This document shows positions 9,664 through 18,093 of a DNA stretch of 64,000 bases, piece by piece; within the stretch, counting starts at the first letter, position 1; each line of letters starts with the position of its first letter. The position numbers and the translations under genes are program-made. The stretch is from Microbacterium sp. H83 (GTDB taxonomy: Bacteria; Actinomycetota; Actinomycetes; Actinomycetales; Microbacteriaceae), in assembly GCF_001650405.1 (NCBI RefSeq), contig NZ_LWCU01000001.1, positions 214,311 to 278,310 of the forward strand, in the 5' to 3' direction. The notes beneath the pieces are model-generated. The model had not been told where the DNA came from. It made no database searches and saw only the letters and a list, made by a program, of their open reading frames with translations.

Positions 9664-11082
9664 TTACCGGGCGTGCGGCGCCTGCGCCGAGGCGTCGACC
9701 CCGGCGTCGCGCGAGAGGAGATCGGCGACCGTCTCCCCGCGGACCATGACCGTGGCCGTGCCCGCTCGCACGGCGACGATCGGCGGACGCGGCACATGGT
9801 TGTAGTTGCTGGCGAGCGACGCGCAGTAGGCGCCGGTCGCCGGCACGGCGAGCAGATCGCCCGGGGCGAGATCGCTCGGGAGGTACTCGTGATCCACGAC
9901 GATGTCCCCGGACTCGCAGTGCTTGCCCACCACTCGGCTCAGCTGCGGGGCTCCCCCGCCGCGGCGCGAGGCGAGGCGGGCGGAGAACTGGGCGCCGTAC
10001 AGCGCCGTCCTCGCGTTGTCGCTCATGCCGCCGTCGACGCTGACGTATCGGCGCACCGTGCCGCCGTCGAGCTCGACGTCCTTCGTGGTGCCGACCTCAT
10101 ACAGGGTGACCCCGGCGGTGCCGACGATCGCGCGGCCGGGTTCGAACGACAGGGCGGGGACGTCGATCCCCCGGGCGGCGCAGCCCTCTGCCACCGCCGC
10201 GACGATCTCCCCCGCGAGGGTCTCGATCGGCGTGGGGTCGTCTGCGCTGGTGTACGCGATGCCGAAGCCGCCGCCCAGATTGAGCATCGGGACAGGGCCA
10301 TCCTCGAGCAGCGCCGCATGGAGGTCGAGCACGCGGGAGGCGGACTCGCGGAATCCGGCGACGCCGAAGATCTGCGATCCGATGTGGCAGTGGAGGCCGG
10401 CGAAGTCCAGACCGGGGAGCTCTCGGATGCGGGCGACGGCCTGCTGCGCCTCGGGCAGGGGGAATCCGAACTTCTGATCCTCGTGCGCGGTGGCGAGGAA
10501 ATCATGGGTCTCGGCGTGCACGCCGCTGATCACGCGCACCAGCACGCGCTGGGTGGTGCCGGTCCGCGCCGTGATCGCGGCCAGGCGCTCGATCTCGATC
10601 GCGCTGTCGACGATGATGGAGCCGACCCCGACCTCGACGGCGCGCTCGAGCTCGGGGACCGACTTGTTGTTGCCGTGGAACCCGAGGGATGCCGGGGCGA
10701 CGCCGGCCGCCAGCGCGACCTCGAGCTCGCCGCCGGTGCACACGTCGACGCGCAGCCCCTCGTCCACGACCCAGCGGGCGACCGTCGTGCTCAGGAAGGC
10801 CTTGCCGGCGTAGTAGACCTGAGCCGTCGTGCCGTGCTCTGCCGTCGCGGCGTCGAAGGCCGAGCGGAACGCGCGCGCACGGGCCCGGACCTCGTCCTCG
10901 TCGAGCACGAGAAGGGGTGTGCCGAACGAGCGCGCGAGCTCCGGAGCGGGGATGCCGGCGAGGACCAGTGCGCCGTCCCGGTCGCGCTCCGCCGATGCGG
11001 GCCAGACGGCGGACGGGAGGTCGTTCGCGTCCTCGGGGACGACGAGCCACTCCGGGGCCAGTGAGTCGGCAGGAGGAAGCAC
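9664..11082 (-). CDS. lysA: Diaminopimelate decarboxylase
   Basis: LysA decarboxylates meso-diaminopimelate to lysine. The 472-residue protein is a fold-type III PLP enzyme with the PLP lysine in YYAGKAF (Lys94), HGNNKS, the glycine-rich LNLGGGFG loop, EPGRAIVG, and the active-site cysteine in KHCESGD. The length, with a roughly 30-residue N-terminal extension, is usual for actinobacterial LysA. The start is a GTG at 11082 with only a weak ribosome-binding site, so it is less certain than the rest. A TAGAAT -10 element at 11140-11145 (minus strand) would give a leader of about 50 bases. Confidence 0.95.
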   Translation of the reverse strand: MLPPADSLAPEWLVVPEDANDLPSAVWPASAERDRDGALVLAGIPAPELARSFGTPLLVLDEDEVRARARAFRSAFDAATAEHGTTAQVYYAGKAFLSTTVARWVVDEGLRVDVCTGGELEVALAAGVAPASLGFHGNNKSVPELERAVEVGVGSIIVDSAIEIERLAAITARTGTTQRVLVRVISGVHAETHDFLATAHEDQKFGFPLPEAQQAVARIRELPGLDFAGLHCHIGSQIFGVAGFRESASRVLDLHAALLEDGPVPMLNLGGGFGIAYTSADDPTPIETLAGEIVAAVAEGCAARGIDVPALSFEPGRAIVGTAGVTLYEVGTTKDVELDGGTVRRYVSVDGGMSDNARTALYGAQFSARLASRRGGGAPQLSRVVGKHCESGDIVVDHEYLPSDLAPGDLLAVPATGAYCASLASNYNHVPRPPIVAVRAGTATVMVRGETVADLLSRDAGVDASAQAPHAR

Positions 11083-11229
11083 GGAACACCAATCGTGGGA
11101 GGGGCGCGCCGCGGTTCGGGCACGGCGAGGTCGCCCCCGATTCTAGGGCACGCGCCATTCCGCATCCGTCATGGTGACGCCCGGCGTCAAGCCCCTGTGC
11201 CGGGACGCCCTGGCCTCATAGGGTGAGCG

Positions 11230-12300
11230 GTGATGAGCGACGACACGACGACTGACACGACGACTTCCGAACCGAAGCGCCCCGGTCTGATCCAGCGCGT
11301 GAGCAGCGCGGCGATCCGATGGGCCCTCATGCGGCGCCCCGTCCGCGCCTTCCTCCTGTACAGCGAGCGGCGCGGCGCGATGCTCGCCGACAGCGTCACC
11401 TATCGGGCGCTGTTCAGCGTGTTCGCCGCGGTGCTGCTCGGCTTCTCCATCGCCGCGCTCTGGCTCGCCGGGAACCCCGACGCCTGGCGCGCGATCATCG
11501 CCGCCGTGCAGTCGGTGGTACCGGGCCTGATCGGCGAGGGAGGCGTGATCGATCCCGACGATCTGCGGGTGCCGGTGTCGCTGTCGATCGCGGGCGCGGT
11601 CTCGTCCGTCGCCCTCGCCGGCTCCGCCCTCGCCGCGGTCGGCTCGCTGCGTACCGCGGTGCGCGTCATCTCCGGCACCGCGCAGGACGACATCCTGTGG
11701 ATCTGGGTGCTGCTGCGGAACCTCCTTCTCGCCGTCGGCGTCGCCGTCCTCTTCGTGGCCGCCGCGGCCGTCACCTTCATCGGCCGCATCGGCATCACGT
11801 GGGTCGCCGGGCTCATCGGCATCGAGGACGATTCGCCGCTCGCCGCCTGGGGCATCCGGATCGTGTCGCTGATCGTCGTGCTCGCGCTCGACACCGTCCT
11901 GATCGCCGGGGTCTTCCGCCTGCTCTCCGGCGTCGACGCCGCCGCCCGGTCGCTGTGGATCGGCGCACTGATCGGCGGAGCGGGTCTGCTCGTGCTGCAG
12001 GAGCTGTCGGGTCTGTTCGTGGGCGGCGCGACCAGCAACCCGCTGCTGGCTTCGTTCGCCTCGCTGCTGGCTCTCCTGATCTGGCTCAACCTGTCGACGC
12101 AGGTCATCCTCATCGCGTGCGCGTACATCGTCACCTCGGAGGAGGAGAGGCACGATCGCGTGCACGCCCGGTTCGGGGCGACGACGTTCGAGCAGCGACG
12201 AGTGCAGCGTGCCGAGGCCGAGGTCGCGCTCGCCACCGCCACCCTGCGGACGGCGCAGAAGGCCGAGCGCGAGTCGCGCGGCGCACCGGCCGGAGACTGA
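11230..12300 (+). CDS. YihY/BrkB family inner membrane protein
   Basis: The 356-residue protein has a basic cytoplasmic N-terminus, about six membrane segments, and the family pattern around LADSVTYRALFSVFAAVLLGF and the LLIWLNLSTQVILIACAYI segment. The C-terminal tail is charged and helical. The family is widespread and often labelled tRNA-processing or virulence factor, but neither role is established. GTG at 11230 or ATG at 11233 are both possible; a TAGGGT hexamer at 11219-11224 places the likely transcript start beside them. It stands alone between lysA and the DUF2993 gene. Confidence 0.85.
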   Translation: MMSDDTTTDTTTSEPKRPGLIQRVSSAAIRWALMRRPVRAFLLYSERRGAMLADSVTYRALFSVFAAVLLGFSIAALWLAGNPDAWRAIIAAVQSVVPGLIGEGGVIDPDDLRVPVSLSIAGAVSSVALAGSALAAVGSLRTAVRVISGTAQDDILWIWVLLRNLLLAVGVAVLFVAAAAVTFIGRIGITWVAGLIGIEDDSPLAAWGIRIVSLIVVLALDTVLIAGVFRLLSGVDAAARSLWIGALIGGAGLLVLQELSGLFVGGATSNPLLASFASLLALLIWLNLSTQVILIACAYIVTSEEERHDRVHARFGATTFEQRRVQRAEAEVALATATLRTAQKAERESRGAPAGD

Positions 12301-12313
12301 GCAGCGCCCGGGG

Positions 12314-13162
12314 CTACGGGCACACGCCCTTCTCGAGCAGGCTCTCGTCGGTGGCGATGCGCCCGTCGACGTCGACGTCGATCACCGCTTCGCTCCCGTC
12401 CACCGCGAGTCCGGTGAGGAGGATCCCCGCGGGCAGCTGATCGGCGATGCAGATGCGCTGCGTCTCGGTGAGGCGCTCGCCGAGGTTGCCCAGGGATGCC
12501 CCGACCTGGTCGGCGTCGACCTCGAGCCCGCCGATCGTCAGACCGACGGGCGTGAGCTCCAGATCGCCCTCCGCGATGCCGGGCGTCACGGTGAGCGACA
12601 CGGGGATCGCGATCCCGAGCACCGTGACCGACCCAGCGACCGTGGCATTCGGCGTCTCGAGAGTGACCGTCTCGATCGGCAGATCGGTGCCGTCGAGAAG
12701 CGCCGTGAACTGCGACTCGTCGATCCGGATCGTCCCCGATGCGCCGCCGAGGTCGCCGCCGCGCAGCGGCACGCCCGTCGCCGTCACGTCCGCCGCTCCG
12801 GTGATGCCCTCGAGCGTCACGGAGTCGGTGGTCAGGTGCAGACGGTCGAGGCTGCCGCCCAGCAGCTGCGGGATCAGGATGCCGTCGGCCGTGACCTCGA
12901 GCTCCTGATCGGCGGGGAGATCGAGCTGCTCGATCACGATCGAGCGGACGATCCCCGGCAGGACGGCCCGAGCGACGAGCTCCGCGGCGACCGCGAGCAG
13001 CGCGAGGACCACGACGACGATGAGCAGCACCCATGGCCACCGGCGTCGCCGGCGCGGTCGGCCGACCTCGGCATCCGCGCCGTTCCCCTCGCCCGGGATG
13101 ACGAGCGTCGGATGCTCGGAATCCGCAGCGGGGTACGGGAGGGTGCGGTTGTCGTCGCTCAT
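12314..13162 (-). CDS. DUF2993/LmeA-like membrane-anchored lipid-binding protein
   Basis: The 282-residue protein has a cytoplasmic N-terminal tail of about 45 residues with an RPRRRRRWPW basic patch, one membrane anchor (VLLIVVVVLALLAVAAELVA), and an extracytoplasmic DUF2993 domain of about 200 residues. The mycobacterial member LmeA binds phosphatidylinositides and affects lipomannan synthesis; transfer of that role here is inference. The ATG at 13162 is preferred over one six codons upstream because a CAGGAT -10-like element sits exactly six bases upstream (13169-13174), implying a leaderless mRNA. It lies 37 bases after the argS stop's position, reading leftward. Confidence 0.8.
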   Translation of the reverse strand: MSDDNRTLPYPAADSEHPTLVIPGEGNGADAEVGRPRRRRRWPWVLLIVVVVLALLAVAAELVARAVLPGIVRSIVIEQLDLPADQELEVTADGILIPQLLGGSLDRLHLTTDSVTLEGITGAADVTATGVPLRGGDLGGASGTIRIDESQFTALLDGTDLPIETVTLETPNATVAGSVTVLGIAIPVSLTVTPGIAEGDLELTPVGLTIGGLEVDADQVGASLGNLGERLTETQRICIADQLPAGILLTGLAVDGSEAVIDVDVDGRIATDESLLEKGVCP

Positions 13163-13199
13163 GGTGCCATCCTGCCGCACCCGGAGGCGGCGGCGCGGC

Positions 13200-14864
13200 T
13201 CACATGCGCTCGGGCGCGGACACTCCCAGCAGGTCGAGGCCGTTGCGGAACACCTGTCCGGCCGCGTCGTTCAGCCACAGTCGCGTGCGGTGCACGCTCT
13301 CGATCGGACCGTCGCCCAGCGGGATCACGCGGCAGTTGTCGTACCAGCGGTGGTACAGCCCGGCGAGCTCCTCGAGATAGCGCGCGACGCGGTGCGGCTC
13401 GCGCACCTCGGCCGCGAACGCGACGACGCGCGGGAACTCCTGCAGCGCGCCGAGGAGCGCGGCCTCGGTCTCGTGCGTGAGCGTCTCGGGCGCGAACTCC
13501 GAGCGATCGACGCCCGAATCGGCGGCGTTGCGCGCCACGTTGTGGGTGCGGGCGTGCGCGTACTGCACGTAGAACACGGGGTTGTCGTTCGTGCGCTTCT
13601 GCAGGAGCTCGGGGTCGAGCGCCAGGGGCGAGTCCGCCGGCGATCGCTCGAGCGAGTACCGGAGGGCATCCGTGCCGAGCCACTCGCGCAGATCGTCCAT
13701 CTCGATGATGTTGCCCGCGCGCTTGCTCAGTCGAGCACCGCCGACCGAGACCAGCTGGCCGATCAGCACCTCGACGTTCTTCTCCGGGTCCTCCCCCGCG
13801 GCGCCCGCGATCGCCTTCAGGCGGTGCACGTAGCCGTGGTGGTCGGCGCCCAGGAGGTAGAGCTTGTACTCGAAGCCGCGGTCGCCCTTGTTCAGGTAGT
13901 ACGCGGCATCCGCGGCGAAGTAGGTGTACTCGCCGTTCGAGCGGCGGATCACGCGATCCTTGTCGTCGCCGAAGTCGGTGGTGCGCACCCACACCGCGCC
14001 CTCGTCGTCGAACACGTGGCCCTGTTCGCGGAGGCGGTCGACCGCCTGGTCCACGACGCTGACTCCGTCGTCGTTCCTGGCGTGCAGCACGCGCTCGGAG
14101 AACCAGACGTCGAACTCGACGTTGAACTTCGCCAGCGACTGCTTCTGCTCGTCGAGCTGGAACTCGTAGGCGAGCTCACGGGTCACCAGCAGCTGCTCGT
14201 CCGCAGGCAGGTCGAGGAGATCGGGTCGGGCTGCGAGGACGCGGACGGCGAGATCGCCGATGTAGCTGCCCGCGTAGCCGCCCTCCGGAGTCGGCTCGCC
14301 CGTGGCGGCGGCGAGCACGGAGCGCGCGAAGCGCTCCATCTGCACTCCGGCGTCGTTGATGTAGTACTCCCGGGCGACATTCGCTCCGGATGCCGCGAGC
14401 ACGCGTGCGATCGCGTCGCCGAGAGCAGCCCACCGCGTGTGCCCGATGTGCAGTGGACCGGTCGGGTTCGCGCTCACGAACTCGATGTTGATGCTGCGGC
14501 CGGCCTGCGTCTCGTTCTGCCCGTAGCTCGCACCGGCGTCGACGATCACCTTCGCGAGCGCACCGGCGGCCGCCGCGTCGAGACGGATGTTGATGAATCC
14601 GGGGCCGGCGACCTCGGCGCTCTGGACGCCCTCGACCTGCGCCAGACCGTCGACGATCTGCTGGGCGAGCTCACGGGGGTTCGTGGCCAGCTGCTTGGCC
14701 ACCCGCATCGCGACGTTCGAGGCCCAATCGCCGTGATCGCGGTTGCGCGGGCGCTCCAGCACGATGTCGGTCGCGGTCAGCGCGAGCGGTTCGCCGGGAC
14801 GTCGTTCCTCGGCGATCGGTGCGAGGACGGCGAGGAGGGCTTCGGCGAGCGTTTCAGGGTTCAT
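13200..14864 (-). CDS. argS: Arginyl-tRNA synthetase
   Basis: ArgRS charges tRNA-Arg and is a class I synthetase. The 554-residue protein has the N-terminal Add-1 domain, the HIGH signature at 139-142 (NPTGPLHIGHTRWA), the catalytic core ending in a variant of KMSKS (LSKRAGN), and the C-terminal DALR anticodon-binding domain (RYLEELAGLYHRWYDNCRV). A GGGAGG ribosome-binding site lies just upstream of the ATG, with TAAACT at 14874-14879 as the likely -10. In actinobacteria argS often heads the lysA operon; here two other genes separate them. A tRNA-Arg gene lies 0.9 kb away. Confidence 0.97.
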   Translation of the reverse strand: MNPETLAEALLAVLAPIAEERRPGEPLALTATDIVLERPRNRDHGDWASNVAMRVAKQLATNPRELAQQIVDGLAQVEGVQSAEVAGPGFINIRLDAAAAGALAKVIVDAGASYGQNETQAGRSINIEFVSANPTGPLHIGHTRWAALGDAIARVLAASGANVAREYYINDAGVQMERFARSVLAAATGEPTPEGGYAGSYIGDLAVRVLAARPDLLDLPADEQLLVTRELAYEFQLDEQKQSLAKFNVEFDVWFSERVLHARNDDGVSVVDQAVDRLREQGHVFDDEGAVWVRTTDFGDDKDRVIRRSNGEYTYFAADAAYYLNKGDRGFEYKLYLLGADHHGYVHRLKAIAGAAGEDPEKNVEVLIGQLVSVGGARLSKRAGNIIEMDDLREWLGTDALRYSLERSPADSPLALDPELLQKRTNDNPVFYVQYAHARTHNVARNAADSGVDRSEFAPETLTHETEAALLGALQEFPRVVAFAAEVREPHRVARYLEELAGLYHRWYDNCRVIPLGDGPIESVHRTRLWLNDAAGQVFRNGLDLLGVSAPERM

Positions 14865-14900
14865 AGGCCTCCCAGTTTACGGCGCGTCACCGGCCGGAAT

Positions 14901-14928
14901 TTGCGGGGGCGGATTCGTGATCTACAGT
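14901..14928 (+). promoter_or_regulatory. Promoter of the SGNH hydrolase gene
   Basis: TTGCGG (14901-14906), a 16-base spacer and TACAGT (14923-14928) form a near-consensus housekeeping promoter. The -10 ends six bases before the ATG at 14935, so +1 should fall on the start codon. Confidence 0.65.
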
Positions 14929-14934
14929 CATGCC

Positions 14935-15741
14935 ATGACGCCCGCCTCCACCCGCCGCCGCCTGCCCCTGGCAGGGGTCTCGATCGCCGTCGTCCTGGCG
15001 TTCGCAGCGGTGGTCCTCGGGGTCTGGCGTCCCTGGGTCTCGGCGCCGTCGTCCGCCCCGGCGGGAGCCGCCGCGTCGGGTGAGTCCGTCGCCGCCGTCG
15101 CGCCCGCTCCGCTGATCCTCCCCGAGCACCCGACCGTGCTCGTCTTCGGCGACTCCTGGACGTACGGGTCGGCGGCCACCGAACCCACCCAGGGATACGC
15201 CTACGTGCTCGCGGATCTGCTCGACGGCGAGACCATCGTGAACGGCGTGCGCGGCAGCGGGTACCTCAAGCCCGGCCTCGACGGCCCGGCCTTCGGAGAG
15301 CGGATCGCCGCCCTCGACCCCGCCCTCGCCCCGGACCTGATCGTCATGCAGGGGTCGATCAACGACCGCGAGCAGGGAGTCGCCGGGTACCGGGACGCCG
15401 TGAACGCCGCCTGGGACGCCCTGTCGGCGACCTATCCCGATGCGACCATCGTGGTCCTCGGACCCGCGCCGCACGAGCTCCCGGTCGGAGCAGGCACCGC
15501 GCGCATCGACACGGACCTGCGCGAGCTCGCGGGTGCGCGCGGCTGGTGGTACATCTCCCCCATCGCCGACGAGTGGATCACGACCCAGAACTACCTGTCG
15601 GTCATCGACGTCGAGGTCGGGCGCAAGCACCCCTCGACCGACGGGCACCGCTACCTCGCCGAGAGGCTCGCGGCAGCCCTGGGCGAGCTCGGCGACGCGC
15701 CCGTGACGGAGGCCGGGTCGGAGACCGCCCCCGAGCAGTGA
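14935..15741 (+). CDS. Membrane-anchored or secreted SGNH/GDSL hydrolase
   Basis: The 268-residue protein has a basic N-terminus (RRRLP), a hydrophobic signal or anchor segment (about residues 9-30), an Ala/Ser/Pro linker, then a GDSL/SGNH hydrolase domain. Block I is VFGDSWTYG (nucleophile Ser), block III contains QGSINDR (the Asn), and block V contains KHPSTDGH (Asp and His). It acts outside the membrane, probably as an esterase or acetylhydrolase on an unknown substrate. The start follows the leaderless promoter described separately. The gene is immediately followed by tRNA-Arg. Confidence 0.82.
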   Translation: MTPASTRRRLPLAGVSIAVVLAFAAVVLGVWRPWVSAPSSAPAGAAASGESVAAVAPAPLILPEHPTVLVFGDSWTYGSAATEPTQGYAYVLADLLDGETIVNGVRGSGYLKPGLDGPAFGERIAALDPALAPDLIVMQGSINDREQGVAGYRDAVNAAWDALSATYPDATIVVLGPAPHELPVGAGTARIDTDLRELAGARGWWYISPIADEWITTQNYLSVIDVEVGRKHPSTDGHRYLAERLAAALGELGDAPVTEAGSETAPEQ

Positions 15742-15747
15742 TATCGT
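15742..15747 (+). promoter_or_regulatory. Putative -10 of tRNA-Arg
   Basis: TATCGT is positioned to start transcription about four bases before the mature tRNA 5' end. No good -35 is visible, and it overlaps the end of the SGNH gene. Confidence 0.4.
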
Positions 15748-15757
15748 CGTTCGGTAC

Positions 15758-15830
15758 GCCTCCGTAGCTCAGTGGATAGAGCGCCGGTTTCCGGTACCGT
15801 AGGTCGCAGGTTCGACTCCTGTCGGGGGCA
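15758..15830 (+). tRNA. tRNA-Arg (anticodon CCG)
   Basis: The 73-base sequence folds as a cloverleaf: acceptor stem GCCTCCG with CGGGGGC (one G-T pair), D arm GCTC-AGTGGATA-GAGC, anticodon stem-loop with loop TTCCGGT (anticodon CCG, reading CGG), and T arm GCAGG-TTCGACT-CCTGT. The discriminator base is A, and CCA is not encoded. The outer anticodon-stem pair (27-43) is a C-T mismatch, the only irregularity. Confidence 0.93.
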
Positions 15831-15844
15831 CATACAGCATTCGA

Positions 15845-15872
15845 AAGACCCCGCCCGTCCGGGCGGGGTCTT
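15845..15872. terminator. Bidirectional terminator hairpin between tRNA-Arg and copB
   Basis: AAGACCCCGCCCG and CGGGCGGGGTCTT form a perfect 13-bp inverted repeat around a TC centre. It lies 14 bases after the tRNA and 44 bases beyond the copB stop, so it can serve both strands; the flanking A and T bases give a short U tract each way. Confidence 0.88.
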
Positions 15873-15916
15873 CGTCGTTCACCGGGTGCAGAGCATCGCC
15901 CCCGCCGCCCGTCGGT

Positions 15917-18007
15917 TCACCGTGAAGAAGCCCTCGATCCGGCGACGACGGCGTCCGGGGCGAGGTTCAACCGGCGCAGCAGCTGCGCGTTGAGGGCCAC
16001 GACGATGGTCGACAGCGACATCAGCACCGCACCGACCGACATCGGCAGCACGAACCCGAGCGGCGCGAGGACACCGGCGGCGAGCGGGACGGACAGGAGG
16101 TTGTAGCCGGCCGCCCACCACAGGTTCTGCGTCATCTTCCGATAGCTTGCCCGGGACAGCTCGATGACCGACAGCACGGACCGAGGGTCATCGCTGGCGA
16201 GGATCACTCCGGCCGAGGCGATCGCGACATCGGTTCCCGCGCCGATGGCGATCCCGACGTCGGCCTGCGCCAGCGCGGGTGCGTCGTTGACGCCGTCGCC
16301 GACCATCGCGACCTTCCGCCCCTCGGACTGCAGCTCCTTCACCGTCGACGCTTTGTGCTCGGGGCGGACCCCGGCGAAGAACCGGTCGATGCCGAGTTCC
16401 GACGCCACGGATGCGGCGACGGCCTCGGCGTCGCCGGTGATCATGACGACCTGCACGTCCCGGTCGCGAAGGGCGCGGACGGCCTCTCGGGACTCGCCCC
16501 GTATCGCGTCCGCGAGCCGCAGCGCACCCGCGACCGTGCCGTCGACGAGGACGTGGAGGATGATGGCGCCCTCCTGGCGCCATCCTTCGGCCACGCTCAG
16601 CTCGGCAGCCTGCTCCTGCTCCAGCAGGTGCGGGCCGCCGACCTCCACCGTGCGCCCGTCCACCTCGGCGCGGACGCCGACTGCCGGCGACGACGCGAAT
16701 CCGCGGGAGGTCAGGAGGGTGAGATGTCTCTCCTTCGCGGTGGCGACGATGGCGCGGCCGAGGGGGTGCTCCGAATCCGACTCGGCTGATGCCGCGAGAA
16801 CCAGCACCTCGTCGGCGGACAGGTCTCCCGCGGGCTCGACGGCGGTGACGGCAGGCGTGCCCGTGGTGAGCGTGCCGGTCTTGTCGAAGAGCACGGTGTC
16901 CACGGAGCGCATGCTCTCCAGCGCGAGGCGATCCTTCACCAGGACGCCGGCGCGAGCGGCGCGCTCCGTCGCGATCGACACCACCAGCGGGATGGCGAGG
17001 CCCAGTGCGTGCGGGCAGGCGATGACGAGGACGGTGATGGTGCGGATCACCGCCTGATCCGGCAGACCGAGCAGCGTCCATACGACGGCGGTGATCACTC
17101 CGGCACCCAGCGCGAACCAGAACAGCCAGCCCGCTGCGCGGTCGGCGAGGCGCTGTGCGCGCGACGACGAGTTCTGCGCGTCCGCGACGAGCCTCCGGAT
17201 GCCGGCGAGCGCGGTGTCCTGCCCGACGGCGGTGACCTCCACTCGCACGCCCGAGTCCGTGGCGACCGTGCCGGCGATGACCTGATCGCCGGCGGCACGA
17301 CGCACCGGCCGCGACTCCCCCGTGATCATCGACTCGTCGAGGCTCGCCGAGCCCTGGACGATCCGCCCGTCTGCAGGAACCCTGCCACCGGGGCGGATGA
17401 CGACCACGTCACCCACCCGCAGATCCGCCGGTGCGACCGTGACCGTCTCCGCGCCGTCGATCTTCTCCGCCTCGTCGGGCAGCAGGGCCGCGAGCGAATC
17501 CAGCGCCGACGTGGTCTGCGCGAGCGAGCGCATCTCGATCCAGTGGCCGAGCAGCATGATGACGATGAGGAGCGCCAGCTCCCACCAGAAGTCCAGCTCG
17601 TGGTGCAGGAGTCCGAGGCTCGCTCCCCACGACGCGACGAACGCCACCGTGATGGCGAGCGCGATGAGCAGCATCATGCCGGGCGCGCGCACGCGGAGCT
17701 CGCTCACCGCGCCGGTCAGGAACGGCGCCCCGCCCCAGACGAACATGACGGTGCCGAGGACCGGCGACATCCACATGACCCACGTCGCCGCGGGCAGCGG
17801 GTAGCCGAGCAGCATCGAGAACATCGGAGAGAAGGCGACCACCGGGACGGCGAGCGCGAGCATGATCCAGAAGAGCCGCCGGAACTGTCCGACGTGGTCG
17901 CCGTGGGTGGCGTGGCCGCCGTGGGCGGTGTGGTCGCCGTGGGAGGCGTGGGCGCCGGGAGAAGCGTGGCCGCTGTGGCCATCGGAATCGCTGTGAAGTC
18001 CGCTCAT
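15917..18007 (-). CDS. copB: Copper-type P1B ATPase (CPH type) with His-rich N-terminus
   Basis: The 696-residue protein is a heavy-metal P-type ATPase. It begins with a 40-residue segment of GH/HGDH/HATH repeats instead of CxxC metal-binding domains, then eight predicted membrane helices. The ion-binding motif is CPH (331-333), the class linked to copper or silver export (P1B-3, CopB-like). DKTGT (375-379) carries the phosphorylated Asp; the HP motif is SEHPLG and the hinge is GDGVNDAP (573-580). The ATG at 18007 lies inside the 39-bp copper operator, with TATAGT six bases upstream, so the mRNA should be leaderless. No csoR gene or copper chaperone is in the window, so the regulator must be elsewhere. 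Confidence 0.93.
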   Translation of the reverse strand: MSGLHSDSDGHSGHASPGAHASHGDHTAHGGHATHGDHVGQFRRLFWIMLALAVPVVAFSPMFSMLLGYPLPAATWVMWMSPVLGTVMFVWGGAPFLTGAVSELRVRAPGMMLLIALAITVAFVASWGASLGLLHHELDFWWELALLIVIMLLGHWIEMRSLAQTTSALDSLAALLPDEAEKIDGAETVTVAPADLRVGDVVVIRPGGRVPADGRIVQGSASLDESMITGESRPVRRAAGDQVIAGTVATDSGVRVEVTAVGQDTALAGIRRLVADAQNSSSRAQRLADRAAGWLFWFALGAGVITAVVWTLLGLPDQAVIRTITVLVIACPHALGLAIPLVVSIATERAARAGVLVKDRLALESMRSVDTVLFDKTGTLTTGTPAVTAVEPAGDLSADEVLVLAASAESDSEHPLGRAIVATAKERHLTLLTSRGFASSPAVGVRAEVDGRTVEVGGPHLLEQEQAAELSVAEGWRQEGAIILHVLVDGTVAGALRLADAIRGESREAVRALRDRDVQVVMITGDAEAVAASVASELGIDRFFAGVRPEHKASTVKELQSEGRKVAMVGDGVNDAPALAQADVGIAIGAGTDVAIASAGVILASDDPRSVLSVIELSRASYRKMTQNLWWAAGYNLLSVPLAAGVLAPLGFVLPMSVGAVLMSLSTIVVALNAQLLRRLNLAPDAVVAGSRASSR

Positions 18008-18044
18008 GCCACGACTATACCCCTGGGGGGTATAGTCGTGGCAT
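18006..18044. promoter_or_regulatory. CsoR-like copper operator overlapping the copB promoter and start
   Basis: The arms ATGCCACGACTATACCCC (18006-18023) and GGGGTATAGTCGTGGCAT (18027-18044) are perfectly complementary around a TGG centre. The core TATACCCC-TGG-GGGGTATA resembles CsoR-family operators. On the minus strand it includes the -10 TATAGT (18014-18019) and the first two bases of the copB ATG. It also lies 50 bases beyond the adh stop codon and could act as a terminator hairpin for adh. Confidence 0.82.
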
Positions 18045-18093
18045 CATCTCCTGGTCTTGCTCGGGTCGATGGTGACGGTGCCGGAGCGAGCGG

